Shown here: positions 1 through 12,164 of the stretch, in pieces
Position numbering within the stretch: the stretch's first letter is position 1
How the letters are laid out: every line of letters begins with the position of its first letter
From: Symsagittifera roscoffensis
Taxonomy: Eukaryota > Xenacoelomorpha > Acoela > Convolutidae
Length of the DNA stretch: 64,000 nt
Assembly: GCF_963678635.1 (NCBI RefSeq)
Contig: NC_087066.1
Location: forward strand, 29,641,301 to 29,705,300
Reading direction: 5' to 3'
The notes under the pieces: model-generated
Told to the model about the DNA's origin: nothing
Databases searched by the model: none
Seen by the model: the letters and a program-made list of their open reading frames with translations, nothing else
Made by a program: the position numbers and the translations under genes

Positions 1-315
1 TTTTTGTAGTTCGATCCAAAATAAAGGCAAAGCTCGTCAACGTTTGCTATTTTTTTCTGACTCTTTTATGGTGCGATCGCAATTTATTTGAATTTCCTCC
101 ACTATTTTATCGTATGAGTTTCCCATTTCTTCTTCTTTTTCAAAAACCAGTGCGGGTAACATTTTGATTGCTAAACTCGTTGTTTGTTTCGTTTTCGTTT
201 TTCAATCCGAGCTTTGCCATTTTTCTCATAAAAGTTTGTGAAAGTTGGAAGAAACATTCCAACAGCTTGGAGTCGGGAAAATTTTTCTGAAACGCTTGAA
301 TAGCGGCCTGCTAGA
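1..315. repeat. Direct repeat R1, copy A
   Basis: This segment is repeated, without net length change and with few substitutions, at 3018-3332. A short piece of it (the stretch around 'gcttgaatagcggcctgct') recurs near 13570. On the minus strand both copies keep an open frame (171-488 here, 3188-3370 in copy B) whose shared part reads LAGRYSSVSEKFSR and onward; it could be a decayed transposon ORF, but I recognise no domain. Copy A continues beyond 315 into sequence absent from copy B, so the repeat boundary here is sharp. Confidence 0.8.
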
Positions 316-2082
316 TGTTTTGCTTTTAAACGATTTTCAAAATTTTTTCTCAGTTCTCTTTCCAATTTTTTTGTTAGATACTCAACTTGATGTAATTTGC
401 GAGAAACTAATGTAGTAGTTGTTTTCAAGTAAGTTTTCCTTGAATAAAAAGAGTTAAAAAGGCCCACTTGTGCAAAAAACATGCGCAAAATTAGATAGAT
501 ACGCAGCTAACTATACAATACGCGATAAAATAAAAAACTTACCTCGACAAAATTAATCCAAATCATTATATTGACGAATGATTTAAAAAAAAGGTTACTT
601 AGATAGATGCCGAGGCCTAATCCGAAGGTTAATTATTTCAGTTGACAAGAGCGCATATAGTTAGCACTCATTAAGCTATGATTTATTTGCACCACAGTTT
701 TTTTGCAACTGATTACCATCAACACCGGAGCACCACAATGTATAAGGCATATTGAACTAGAACTAGTTACAGCTCAGTGTACAAAACTGAATCTGGTGGA
801 ATTAAACTTCGCCTGAAGTTTAGATCCGCAAGTTTTTGGTGCTGGATGTTAACTTAAAGAATTAAAACGGATCTGATTGTCCAACTCAAATTTCGATCAA
901 GTTATTAGGAGACAAAACAACTCTTTGGCAAATTCTGAAGCTAACTAATTATGAACAAAGTAAGTTTTTCAGTTTTTATCTGAATTCAACGCGTGCTTTA
1001 GTAATAAAAAAAAAAAAAATCGGCAAATGTACTGTTTGTCACAAACCTTTTAACGAAAGAGCGATCACGCCAATTATCAAGAAAAAATACAGAAAACAGA
1101 TTGCGGGCTAAATCAAAACATGAAAAAAAGCTTGTTATAATTAGTTTTGTATATCAGAGCAAAAGAATATTTTCTCTATTCTTTTTTTGCATTCAATTCT
1201 GGTTCATAGTGGCGGATTTACGGGGGCGAATCCTCCTTCCCCCATGGATTCGAACCCCTAACCAACCAAAAGGTCTCGCTTTGGCATTTTTTATAATATC
1301 CGTTTTAGGCCAACTTCAAGTAATTTTTTTTTTGGGGGGGGCTCCTTTGGCGCCAACATATATACTAAACTTGAAGGGGAACGCCCGCCAAAAAAATGCA
1401 TTTGTGAAAAAATGCAAACTTGAAGGGGAGCGCCCGCCGAAAAAATGCAAAAAGTGTTCAAAAATGGATTTTTGATGATGTCTTTGAAGCGCTCTGAAAA
1501 AACAACTTTAGTAGATCTAAAAAAGAATGTCAAAAAAATTTCGAACATTTTCTACAAACCTGTTCCCCTCCCCCTCAAGAAAATTGAAAATTCTGTTTAC
1601 TTTAATGAATTTTTTTCGAAATTTGCAATTAGCTCAGTTTACTATGGATGCATTGAGGTTCAGCATTAAAGCCAGTTTTAATTTTGATGTGGATCAAGGA
1701 AGTGCACAGCACATTTATTTCCTGTTGATTTATAATATGAACGCTATGAAAGCTTAGATACATCTAAGAAGTTTGCTAATAAAAGTTTGTAGTCTGTTTC
1801 CAGAAAAAACACAGTTTTGTTTGAAAAAAAAAACGTTTCAAACTGAATAAGTTCAATTACAACCGATATTTTTGTCTGTGTGTAAGCTTTTATTGAATGA
1901 GAATTAATGTTTCTAGGAAAAATAATTAAACTCAGCAAAAATTTTTCATTTCTACTCTAATGGGAACTGAAAATTTATGTTTTTTAAACATATTGAAATG
2001 AGTTCGATTTTGTTTGATGTATAAACTTGGAAAACGTCGAAAGTTTCTATGCTTCCCGAAAGTTTTCTTAAGCAAGAATGGC
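316..2082. other. Non-coding AT-rich DNA with a 50-bp tandem duplication
   Basis: I find no convincing gene. Two adjacent copies of a 50-bp unit ('aacttgaaggggaacgcccgcc...') occupy about 1367-1450. A perfect RNA polymerase III B-box (GGTTCGAATCC, minus strand, about 1243-1253) lies next to it, but no credible tRNA fold surrounds it. Long A and T runs explain the short open frames here. Confidence 0.5.
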
Positions 2083-2283
2083 GCCAAAACACACAAGACT
2101 GCTCGTATCAGTGCAAATCCCTGAATGCTCCGACTGCCTTTTAAGGTTTTGGGGAGCAGTAATAACAATTAAAAAAAATGAATTGAATAAAAAATAAATT
2201 AAGTTTTTTTTCTAAAACCTGACTTTTTTTTAATGAAAATCATAACCCCACACGCCATATACAGTACAGAAGAATAGATTTTG
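2083..2283 (+). repeat. Family A repeat, truncated copy
   Basis: This is the 5' part of the dispersed family A repeat. It starts with 'caagactgctcgtatca', then a hairpin region related to AGGGCAAAGCCCT, then 'ctccgactgccttttaagg', a T/A-rich stretch and 'ccccacacgccatat'. It breaks off near 2283, where a different dispersed sequence begins. Full copies are at 13860-14390 and 56221-56760. Confidence 0.7.
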
Positions 2284-2440
2284 CGGTTCCCAAGCTTATC
2301 AACCAGTGTTTTTTACGCTGCTAAATGCGTTTTAGATTTGAACAGAACTGATCTTGCAGTTAGTCTAGACTTTGATATGAACTTGAAAACAAATCCAACC
2401 GTCATGATTCAAATTAGTTAGCAAAACTGATCAGATTTTT
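2284..2440 (+). repeat. Dispersed segment with residual coding signal, copy 1
   Basis: About 105 bp (2322-2430) match 12165-12270 with roughly a dozen substitutions. In one frame both read a similar peptide: here AAKCVLDLNRTDLAVSLDFD followed by MNLKTNPT, in copy 2 AAKCVLYLNRNDLADSLAFD followed by MNLKTNPT. That suggests fragments of one protein-coding element or a gene-derived repeat. The frame here closes soon after, and no domain is recognised. Confidence 0.45.
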
Positions 2441-3017
2441 TTAAAACTGAACTTTATCTTGAAGCAATTCCTGCCAATAAAAGATTAATTGGTCAAATTT
2501 AAATGAAATATGGAACGAGAACTGGTTGTGACCAACAAGTTGATCCAAGCGGACCATTTTAAATCGAAATACCGATCATTTTAAGTAAAACTTATCTATT
2601 TGTCAGCTTTTTTTAAAATGTCGGCACACAACGCAATATCCTAGGGGTTTCCCAACCCGTAGTCCCAACCTAACGTCCCATCCAAAGGAGCGATTGTTCC
2701 GGGATTAAATTGCTAAAGACAGCATTTTTCAAATGCGAGTCAAGTCAATGAGTTTTTCAAAAAACGTCTCCAGGAGCCTGCAAGGACACTTCTTTTCTCA
2801 AAAAAGTTGACAAACAAAAGTTTAAATTAAAAATATATCCAAAGAACAAAAGAGCAAATATTCAACTCAATTTCGCCATATGATCCACTGATGTATGACT
2901 GTATGACATAATGCAAGCCCTCTACAGCATTTGTTGTTCTGGTCACACCCGATGATGCCGCATCCTTTTGATGCCATAATGAAGGGGGGAGAAGACTGCT
3001 CGATTCGGGACGCGACA
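2441..3017. other. Non-coding AT-rich DNA
   Basis: No gene or structured element is apparent. The short minus-strand frame near 2827-3057 has no recognisable domain and runs into repeat R1 copy B. Confidence 0.4.
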
Positions 3018-3332
3018 TTTTTGTAGTTCGATCCAAAATAAAGGCAAAGCTCGTCAACGTTTGCTATTTTTTTCTGACTCTTTTATGGTGCGATCGCAAT
3101 TTATTTGAATTTCCTCCACTATTTTATCGTATGAGTTTTCTATTTCTTCTATTTTTTCAAAAGCCAGTGCGGGTAAGATTTTGATTGCTAAACTCGTTGT
3201 TTGCTTCGTATGCGTTTTTCAATCCAAGCTTTGCAATTTTTCTCATAAAAGTTTGTGAAAGATGGAAGAAACATCCCAACAGCTTGGAATCGGGAAAATT
3301 TTTCTGAAACGCTTGAATAGCGGCCTGCTAGA
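3018..3332. repeat. Direct repeat R1, copy B
   Basis: Second copy of the 315-bp repeat at 1-315. Beyond 3332 the flank differs from copy A. Downstream, at about 3400, a good TATA-box-like sequence (CTTATAAAAGG) is followed by no recognisable coding sequence. Confidence 0.8.
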
Positions 3333-3529
3333 AGCATCAAGTGAATTAAGACTAGCTTTTCAGGCCTCAATTAGTACGCTTAATTGAACTACTCCTGTAC
3401 TTATAAAAGGACTTGCTTTGAAACAAGGTATCGTCATTAAAAGGTGGTTAAATTGTTGTGGGGTTATCTCGTTACGGGGTTATGATATCGGGCGTTTAAT
3501 CATAGTGGGTTAAAAATTGTGGGGTTAAA

Positions 3530-3910
3530 GAGTAGGATACCAGATTTTGCTCTTTGTAACAAATCATTTATGGCAAATAGGCTTCTTTCAACCAATTTGG
3601 AACAATTTCTAAGACGGATTAAATCTCCGCTTATGCGCTAATAGCGCAAAATACATCGCGCGTTAGTTGTCCCAAGTTGGCCAAAATGGAACTCTTTAAA
3701 CCCCCGTAACTTTACGAAAAATAATCACAGGTGAAAAAACTTTTCAAGTTGTAGCTCAGGGCTACAATAGCTTTTGAATGATTTTTAAAAATTTCCGTCA
3801 GAAATGGTTAGTTAAAAAGTCGAAATTTGTCTGAATAAAAAACCCACCCCGATCACAAATATTCCGTTACTTTCGTATCGAAAGTCGGAACAATAATTAA
3901 TAGTTGAACA
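3530..3910 (+). repeat. Family A repeat, 3' portion
   Basis: This matches the 3' two-thirds of family A: 'ggaacaatttctaagacgg', 'atatcgcgcg'-type sequence, 'ctagttaaaaagtcgaaatt'-type sequence, and the terminal hairpin CTTTCGTATCGAAAG followed by 'tcggaacaataa'. The 5' end with the GGGCAAAGCCC hairpin is missing. Confidence 0.75.
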
Positions 3911-4314
3911 ATTTTTGTATCGAAAAGCACCAGAAGAAACTGTGACCAAAGGATTATATCCAGCGGCACTTTGGTCTTTTCTTTGAAGACTCAGAGGGTC
4001 GGTTTTGCAACCATTTCAAAGCCCTTTAGATTAGAATATTGCGTTATACGGGAAAAAGTGGAAGACGTATTGCGTTTTAGGAGAGATAAACTGGTAGACG
4101 TTGAAATGCATAACCAACAGTTGGATCCAGGAAGTATTTCAATCAAGCCTATATAATCATTCTTCGTATGGTTTTTGATATGGAGTCTTATTTTTTAAAC
4201 TAATAATCTCAAAAACTAAGGTCATAAATTGAATCCATTTTTTAAAACAAGAAAATGTTTTCCACCAAATTATCCAAAATTCTGTCTTTTTCAAGACAGG
4301 AAATTTGAACAAAC

Positions 4315-5950
4315 AGTCATCTTCGGACCAACACTATCACTTTATGTGTATACTCGGACATAATTTTCTAGCTTATAGTTTCAAAATGTGGGAAAAACGG
4401 AATCCATTTTTTCCAAAGTGGTACTCCCCGAATTAACTGAATTACCGAATTCAAATAATTTGTCGGAAATGATTCGTAAAAGTAGATTTTTAGAGTGAAA
4501 AACATAAATTGTCAATTAAAAGTTTGTAGCTACCTAAATTTATTGTTACATCTATAAATTATCTAGAGTAGCATAAAAGATTTTAAAAAGTTCACCCGGG
4601 TTGTCTTCCATACACTGAACAATTGAAAAACACAGTCATACACTTTTCATGGCAGAAATAATTGACTAGCTTTTTTTGAAAGAGTGAGAAATTTTTTTCA
4701 AAATTACCATTTTGAAAACTCACTCATAAAATTTAATTTTTTAAACAATTTTTCCATCGCAAAGTTTTTTTTGTAAGCGAATGAACGTTTACAAAAAACT
4801 TAAATTGCTCAAAAATTTTGAAACCAATTTTTTTTTTCATGACACGCTTCATATTTTTTATTATCTTTGAATACTTATTTCCCAGGCTCACTGCGTTTGG
4901 AAACAAACACAAAAATTAACGGATTGAAACCAAGAAAAAATTTGTAGTTCGCATAAAAAAAACCTAATTTATGGAAACATTTTACTTATACAACTCCATA
5001 CAACAAAAATGCTTTTCATACAAACTCTTGTTTATGAAACACTGCTAGTCATCTTCGGACACTGCTAGTCATCTTGAAACACTTTTATTTTATCTGTATA
5101 CTCGGACATAATTTGTTATCACTTTCAAACCAAAATTTGTAAGTTGAAAAAAAAATCAAATGCAGATTTGTCGTTGAAAAGTGAAATCTGATCAACATTT
5201 TAATAGACAAAATCTATACATTATATATAAATAAAAGCAATTCTAATTTTGTAGTATTTTGATGTTACCATTTATATTAACAAGGCTTATAGTTTCAGTA
5301 TGTGGGAAAAATGGAATCCATACATTTTTCCAAAGTGGTAGTTCCCGATTTAACTGAATTACCGATTTTAAATAATTTGTCGGAAATTATTTGTAAAAGT
5401 AGATTTTTAGAGTTTGTAGCTACCTAAATTTATTGTTACATGTATATATTATCTAGAGTTGCAAAAAAAAATAGAAAAAAGCTAACCCGGGTTGTCTTCA
5501 ATACACTGAACAATTGGAAAACACAGTCATACACTTTTCATGGGAGAATTACTTGTCTAGCTTTTTTTGAAAGAATGAGAAATTTTTTTTAAAAATACAA
5601 TTTTGAAAACTCACTCACAAAATTTAATTTTATCAATTTTTCCGTCGCAAAGATTATTTTGTAAGCGTATGAACATTTTAAAAAAATTAAGAAGCCCAAA
5701 AAATTTGAAACCAATTCTTTTTTCTTCATGACACGCTTATAGTTTTTTTTAAATTTTGTATGGGTACTCATTTCCCAGTCCCACTGCGTTTGAAAACAAA
5801 CAAAAAATTAATGGGTTAAAATCAAGAAAAAATCTTTGTTTTGTATGAAAAACCTAATTTATGGAAAATTTCTAATTATACAACTCCATACAGCAAAAAA
5901 TGCAATTCATACAAACTCTTGTTTATGAAACAATGCTTGTCATAGAATAT
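4315..5950. repeat. Tandem duplication of an approximately 0.9-kb AT-rich unit
   Basis: Two head-to-tail copies, about 4315-5060 and about 5065-5950, share landmarks in the same order: 'tatactcggacataatt', 'cttatagttt', 'aaagtggta', 'gttgtcttc', 'catacacttttcatgg', 'cttgtttatgaaac'. Divergence with small indels shows the duplication is not recent. There is no coding potential beyond short frames, so this is probably a satellite-like unit or an old transposon fragment. Confidence 0.7.
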
Positions 5951-6441
5951 CTCGAAGTTTTTTTGTAAATTTAGAACAAATTGTGAGAGAGTTGTATGGT
6001 TATCAGATTTTGACTTTTTGACTTGTTAAGCTAATATTAAAAAGGACTCTATATCCGGACAGTTATCTTCAATCCAGTCTTTGCAATGATTGACAATGAA
6101 GAAAACCATGAAAGAAAAAATTTTATGAATTATTGAGAAAAATTCAATTCTCTGTTTTTTTGTGAATTCGCTGTAATGTTGACAAAGCTTCAAACATAAT
6201 GGTACTAAACATATAATTAGTACCATTTTGATATCCGTAATCATCAGCTGCTAGGCTTTCGTTTTTCAATGTAAAACTGATTTTCCTCTTTCATATTTGG
6301 AGCAGTCCTCAAAACCCGTTTAAACATATTTTAATGTCTGCTATAGATGAAATCTTTTTGTTTTCAAAATCAGTATTCACTTTTACTCACTGTTGACAAG
6401 ACTGACTGCTGACCAAGAACATCAGCTTACAAATTTGAAAA
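5951..6441. other. Upstream region of the cystine-knot gene
   Basis: No separate gene is supported. A 72-codon minus-strand frame (6026-6244) is hydrophobic and lacks any family signature. The last ~100 bp are a plausible 5' region for the gene starting at 6442, but I see no clear TATA box. Confidence 0.35.
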
Positions 6442-6972
6442 ATGAGTAGTCGTACTTTGTTCATGCTGGTCGTCATTGGATTTGTTTGCCTCACCATAAC
6501 CAATGTTAGTATGTGTAAAATACTTTGGATCCAAGAAAAAAAACAGAGAGGCCACAGAAAAAGGAACAGAACGCTCCGTAAAAATGCAAAAAAGAAAATT
6601 TAAAAAAGAAAAAAGATTCTGCAAAATTTTTTTTTCTATTTGAATTTTTTCTAAGTTTCCCTAAATCCGCTGCATTTGATAAAAACTACCTTAAAATATG
6701 GGAAAACCTTGTTTAAGGATTTTCATTCATACACCCGCTTAAATGATTGACAAGAGCTTTGTTGTTTTCCAGAAAAACTTAAATGAATGATGGTAGCTCT
6801 TTTGTTCTACAAAAAATCATATCTTCGTCGTTATATCTTTCAGGCCTTCAGTGACTTTGGGGTGAAGAAGTGTGGGGTGTACTTGGACGACTGCTTCAAG
6901 GATGCCTGCTGTCAGGGCTTCTACTGCAAACCACTCGGCGAGAGTGTCGGCTACTGCGACAAACGAACTTAA
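6442..6972 (+). CDS. Secreted inhibitor-cystine-knot (knottin-type) peptide, two exons
   Basis: Exon 1 (6442-6504) encodes 21 residues, MSSRTLFMLVVIGFVCLTIT plus N, a classic signal peptide. A GT donor at 6505 and a 'tttcag' acceptor at 6838-6843 define a 339-bp intron, and both junctions are in phase 0. Exon 2 (6844-6972) encodes 42 residues and a TAA stop. The mature part has six cysteines in the order C-x6-C-x4-CC-x4-C-x9-C, the spacing of the inhibitor cystine knot fold (CGVYLDDCFKDACC, then the last two cysteines). Total length is 63 residues, normal for such peptides. ICK peptides include antimicrobial, hormone-like and ion-channel-active members; the sequence does not say which this is. 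An ATTAAA near 7100 could be the polyadenylation signal. Exon 2 is clearly more GC-rich than its surroundings, which supports real coding. Exon 1 was assigned by eye. Confidence 0.75.
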
Positions 6973-9485
6973 ATCGCCCGATAATGACGTCATTTCCATA
7001 AACATCGAAACATGATCACTTCACGAAGGATGAAAATTGAAACTTAAAAGAAAGTATTGGGAAAATCGGATATTGAGTTATTATGCACTATTAGTTATTG
7101 AAATTAAACTTCCATGACAGAGAAAATTAAATTTTGGTCGATGTCCGTTTTAATGAAGATATAAGCTCTATGGATAATTGATCTTTGTTAATTTACACAA
7201 GCATTAGAAATATCAAAAAAAATGAAAACAAAACACAATCAAGTTTTTTTGAAAGCATATCATGCCTCCTTTATGGGACGCCTTTTGAGGACAGCTGAAA
7301 TTGCTTCAAAAACTTATCTCAATTGTTTGTACGAGTTCGGCAGAATAAAATATTTTGATGATCAAGAATCCAATCATAATACTCGCAAAATAATTTATAA
7401 TTATGAGTTGCCTTTTTGCAAGCAAATACGGAAAAAAATTCACATGCAAATGGAAACAAGGATAGCTGGTTATAGCGAAAATAGCTGAGAAAATTCAGGT
7501 CAGAATTTTTTTTTCATATTAGCGTCGTTTTTTCTATGTGGTGTTATAGTAAGATCTGAACAAAAATATATAAATTAGGAATATTCGATAAACTAGAAAG
7601 TAGGCCAATTGCGAAACAAGTTTGCTTAAAAAATTGAAATATGAATTTTATCCCAGTTGCCGAGTTGAGCCAGCCTCGACAAAATCGTTCTTTCAAAATG
7701 TACCACACCCGAGCTAACTTAAAAACTGTCATTTCCGAAAAGTTTTGGTAACACTTTTTTTGGGGGGCATAGGCAGTTCTTTGTTGCTGAAAAATCAATC
7801 AGTTTACATAGAAAACATAGACTGGAGCAAGTTTTATACTGATTGAGAAACAAGCATTGTATGGGGCTGATGATAAAGTGAAACCATTATTGAAACCTAA
7901 CTTTGACTAAAGAGAAACCTTTTCACTTAAATTCCAAGTCTTTAATTTTTTGCGCTCACAAAATTAATGACCATAACTTTCTCCAGTGGCCACAAAAAAA
8001 CTAATTTGGAACAAAATGCGATCGGATCCGTTATTTGAAAAAAAAATACTCTGAGTAAATACAAGAAAAAAAATGATTTTGATAATACACCAGATAATTT
8101 TTCCTGTCAATTAATTACCAACCGTGAGAAAATGAGAAGCTGTACATTTTGAATACTTCAACAAAAAAATTGTTTACAATTGTTGATACAATTATACCGG
8201 ATAATGGCTGAGAAACGGCAAAAAATGAATCTGTTTTTTTTTAAACAAAGCCAACCATATACTTAACGCAGGAGGCAAACGCAAACAGTTTTTTCTTCCA
8301 AAAAAATAAACTGAGGCTCTTGATAAGGTTGTACATTTTAAAAATCGAAGATGATCAAAAGAAAGCAAAAACATAAAATAAAAAAATAAACTCATGGAAG
8401 AACTACAGTGCTGACTTGAATTATCCAGACAAAACGAATACAACTTGATATTTAAAAGGCGTTTTTCTCAAATTGGATTGACTTGATTTGAAAAATGACG
8501 AAGACAAAACTTTCTTAGAATTTCATTAGCATTGAAAAAAGCAACTTTTTGCAAAATTCAGTTTCGAAAAATTAACTCCAAAAACAATAGCCATTTTCTG
8601 CTTTTTTAGTCAATCAAAAACTACACCAAATTTATTTTTTTTTCAGTTGCTGACACATATCTATAAAATTGAGCTTTTTATAAAACTGAACAAAGTTTAG
8701 GAGAGGTCTAATTGTCTCAGTTTTGTATGATTATTTTTTATTAATAGCCAAAAAATGTCAATTTTGAAAAATAAAATACCAACTTTTTATTTGAACGACT
8801 TTTAGACGCTTTGCGCTAACTTTTGAAGATTATACATTTGGTGATTTTGATGGAATACGTAAGTGGCTAACTTCGATATGTACCATTAACAATTGAACCT
8901 TAAGTTACGGCGTAATTTTTTGATTTTTAAGAAAGACGAAAGTGGCCGTTTTTGAGGTTACATTTTAGAACCGAATATTGCAAAAGAAATTGCACCATAA
9001 TATTGCAGTTGAAAAAGAAAGGAATATTTGTGTTCAGCAACTTCCTTCTGAATTCAACCCAATTTGTGTTAGTTTCCAAGTCTTATTCGTTTTCTCCAGA
9101 TAATTTAAATCAGCACTGTATTTATTAAAACTTGAATCTCGACATTCCTGCAATCGAGCAAGCTTTTTCCAACAATTTTATAAGAACAATTCATCAAATC
9201 GTCAAACAAAAAAAGTAAGTTCTGTCTCAATAACTTCAACCCTAAAAGATCTGAGCAGATCTAACATACTTGCAAATAAAGCAAAGTAAGATTACTGCAA
9301 TTCAACTTAGCATTTTTGACAAAATTGTTTCAACAGCACGTCTAAAAACAAAACAAAAAGTTTCAATGAAACTTGATAACATATCGTTTTCAAATTATTA
9401 TTGAAAGATTTTGCTACAATGAGTCATTTATTGCTACTTCGGCAGATTTTGCTACAATAATTCATTTAGACAGTCTGAAGAAAAA
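6973..9485. other. Non-coding AT-rich DNA
   Basis: I see no supportable gene. The 88-codon frame at 7222-7488 starts with ATG but has no recognisable domain, signal peptide or homologous copy in the window. The minus-strand frames at 7544-7798 and 8192-8443 are of AT-rich composition without protein character. No dispersed repeat seen elsewhere in the window was found here. Confidence 0.4.
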
Positions 9486-9600
9486 AAATTAGATAATAAT
9501 AAAAACAGTAATAAAAATAATAATCATAATAATCATAATCATAATAATAACCATACTGATAATCATTATAATAATCCTACTAATAAAAAATATATTAATA
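9486..9600 (+). repeat. Imperfect AAT/AATC microsatellite
   Basis: A run of 'aataat', 'aatcat' and 'aataac' trinucleotide-type units with interruptions, in the immediate left flank of a family A copy. Confidence 0.85.
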
Positions 9601-9602
9601 AG

Positions 9603-9975
9603 GAGCTGAAATGTTTCGACTGCCTTTTAAGGTTTATGGAGCAGTAATAACTAAAAAAAATTAAATGAAATAAAATAAAATGAATTTTTTTTTCTAAAAT
9701 TTGAGATTTTTTTATGTAAATAATCCCCCCACATGCCAAATAAAGTACAAAAGGATAAATTTTGTTCCTTGTAACAAATCAATCGCCTCCAGACAATTCG
9801 GCCACAGACAATTCAGCCGATTTTAAATTCAGACAATTCAGCCAAAAGTATGCAGACAATTCAGCCAGAGACAATCTGATTGCGTTCTCGCAATCTGATT
9901 GCAATATAGATTCGAATCACTGTGAAATTCCCAACAATTACAACCAAAAAAATCTCATTGCGAGAACGCCGTGAA
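9603..9975 (+). repeat. Family A 5' portion fused to AGACAATTCAGCC modules
   Basis: The 5' part of family A ('cgactgccttttaaggttta', 'ggagcagtaataac', 'gtacaaaaggataaattttg') runs directly into 'ccagacaattcggccacaga' and three further AGACAATTCAGCC-type modules. The same fusion point occurs at 10524, so the fused unit itself has been copied. Short open frames here simply translate the module. Confidence 0.7.
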
Positions 9976-10314
9976 GTTTTGCAGCCCGTTTCAAGGCAAA
10001 TGATTAGAAAAAGCTCAATTGATTTAATTACTGCAATTGTACTTGAATCAAGTTCGGAGTGCCGTGTTTGGTGAACTTTATACTTCTGGAGACATACTTA
10101 AATACGAGTTCCTCAAAAATCTTTACTGGAGTCTTCGCTTTTTCTACCTGTTTCTTAATGTTAAAAACATCAATAAATATTGATACAGTCGCAAAAATTA
10201 TGCAGACGATACAAAGTTCTGATGCAAACTGAACGCTTCAAATGAGGAAGCACTTCAAATGGAGTAAAAGGAGCTGAAATTTTTCTCAAGGTGGTAAGAA
10301 TCACTGGGCTGAGT

Positions 10315-10523
10315 TTTAAAACTGCTCGCATCAGGGCAAAGCCCTGAATGTTCCGACTGCCTTTTAAGGTTTATGGAGCAGTAATAACATATAAAAATTA
10401 AATGAAATAAAATAAAATGAAAATTTTTTTCTAAAATTTGAGATTTTTTTATGAAAATCATCCCCCACATGCCATATAAAGTACAAAAGGATAAATTTTG
10501 TTCCTTGTAACAAATCAATCTTG
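10315..10523 (+). repeat. Family A repeat, 5' portion
   Basis: Starts near 'aaaactgctcgcatcagggc', with the hairpin AGGGCAAAGCCCT, and ends at 'cttgtaacaaatcaatc', where the fold-back element begins. Confidence 0.75.
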
Positions 10524-10805
10524 TCCAGACAATTCGGCCACAGACAATACAGCCGATTTGAAATTCAGACAATTCAGCCAAAAGTATGCAGACAATTCAG
10601 CCAGAGACAATTCAGCCAGAGACAATTCAGCCAATAATAGTGACCGCCGCAGTCGCGCCAACGTGTTGCGAGCTTGCCAACAGAGGGTAGGACTCTGTAC
10701 AAAGTTTAGAGCGGGTTATCGCCGCGAAGCGGCGACGCTCGCGTAGCGCGCCCACCGGCGACCTTAAATCGAGAAATATCTCCAATTTCGATTTTTTATT
10801 TCGAA

Positions 10806-11260
10806 TCTAGCGTTTTGTAAAACAGGCTGAATTGTCTCAGGCTGAATTGTCTGTATACTTTTGACTGAATTGTCTGATTTTCAAATTGGCGGAATTCTCT
10901 TTGGCCGAATTGTCTGTGCGCCTAAGACGATTTGAAATTCAGACAATTCAGCCAAAAGTATGCAGACAATTCAGCCAGAGACAATTCAGCCAGAGACAGA
11001 CAATTCAGCCCGTTATTATTGAAAGATTTTGCTACAATGAGTCATTTATTGCTACTTCGGCAGATTTTGTACTTCTAGCGTTTTGTAAAACAGGCTGAAT
11101 TGTCTCAGGCTGAATTGTCTGTATACTTTTGACTGAATTGTCTGATTTTCAAATTGGCGGAATTCTCTTTGGCCGAATTGTCTGTGCGCCTAAGACGATT
11201 TGAAATTCAGACAATTCAGCCAAAAGTATGCAGACAATTCAGCCAAAAGTATGCAGACAA
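10806..11260. repeat. Two tandem copies (268 bp apart) of a palindromic module
   Basis: Each copy starts 'tctagcgttttgtaaaacag' (10806 and 11074). Each has GGCTGAATTGTCT modules on one side and AGACAATTCAGCC modules on the other, separated by 'tggccgaattgtctgtgcgc', so each could fold into a long hairpin. Confidence 0.7.
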
Positions 11261-11261
11261 T

Positions 11262-11590
11262 GTCCGTTCAACCAATTTGGAACGATTTCTAAGACGGATT
11301 AAATCTCTGCTTATGCGTTAATAGCTCGAAATATATCGCGCGATAATTGTCCCAAATTGGTCAAAATTGCCAAAATGGCAACCTTTAAGCCCTCATAACT
11401 TTACGAAAAATGATCACAATTTTAAGCTCAGGACAACAATACCTTTTGAATGATATTAAAAAATTCCGTCAAAAATGGCTAGTTAAAAAGTCGAAATTTG
11501 TCCGAAGAAAAAAAAATCCACCCGAGCACAAATATTCCGTTACTTTTGTATCAAAAGTCGGATCAATAACAACCTAGGTCAAACTTCTCA
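11262..11590 (+). repeat. Family A repeat, 3' portion
   Basis: Matches 'aaccaatttggaacgatttc' through 'atattccgttacttttgtat' and the degenerate terminal hairpin. It directly follows the module array, as if family A had been interrupted by the AGACAATTCAGCC module. Confidence 0.75.
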
Positions 11591-12164
11591 ATACTGAGTT
11601 TCATAATTCTCATTAAAATTTACTTTCTACGAGGAGATCTGAAAGTAAAATTGGTCAAAAGTATCTCAGTATTGATGGTAAGCGGAATAAATGGTGTGGG
11701 CTTGAACCGAATAGGAAAACCCAAAAGCAAATATAGTGCGAGTGCGAAATCGAATTTTTTTGATCGAACGAATCCATTTAGAAAAATATAAAAAAAACTA
11801 AATTCTCGACATTATTCTACAGAGAAATCTCTGCATAACAAAGTTTTTCCGATGTACGTATCCGAATGAAATTACTGACTAATTTCTGGAACATTTTGTT
11901 GAGAAAAAGTGATTGCTGCAAAACAGAAGATTTAAATAAAATGAGGGTCCCTTTCGGTGACGAAGAGGTCCAGGTCAAATTCTGATGGGTGGAAGCATTC
12001 AACTTAATCCCCTCACACTACCTAGTAACCTCACGGTTCGCAAGCTTATCACCAATTGTTAGAATCAAAGTGAAACTTTCTTGAAAAGAATTCGCAACCA
12101 TATCGTCGGTAAACATCTAAGCTTTAATTGCAAAAAATTTTGCGAACCAAAATGATCTAACATG
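11591..12164. other. Non-coding AT-rich DNA
   Basis: No gene is supported. 'acggttcgcaagcttatcac' near 12035 marks the start of the dispersed segment shared with 2280-2430, so part of this stretch belongs to that repeat. Confidence 0.35.

Noticed and set aside
1101-1475. 124-codon ORF MRAKSKHEKKLV...
   Set aside because: It crosses a 50-bp tandem duplication and homopolymer runs, is followed by an overlapping opposite-strand ORF, and shows no domain.
7222-7488. 88-codon ORF downstream of the cystine-knot gene
   Set aside because: Chance-length frame in AT-rich DNA with no recognisable family, splice signals or homologous copy.
9762-10746. ORFs encoding repeated DNSARDNSA-type peptides
   Set aside because: Translation of the AGACAATTCAGCC module, which is present in both orientations and in non-coding arms.
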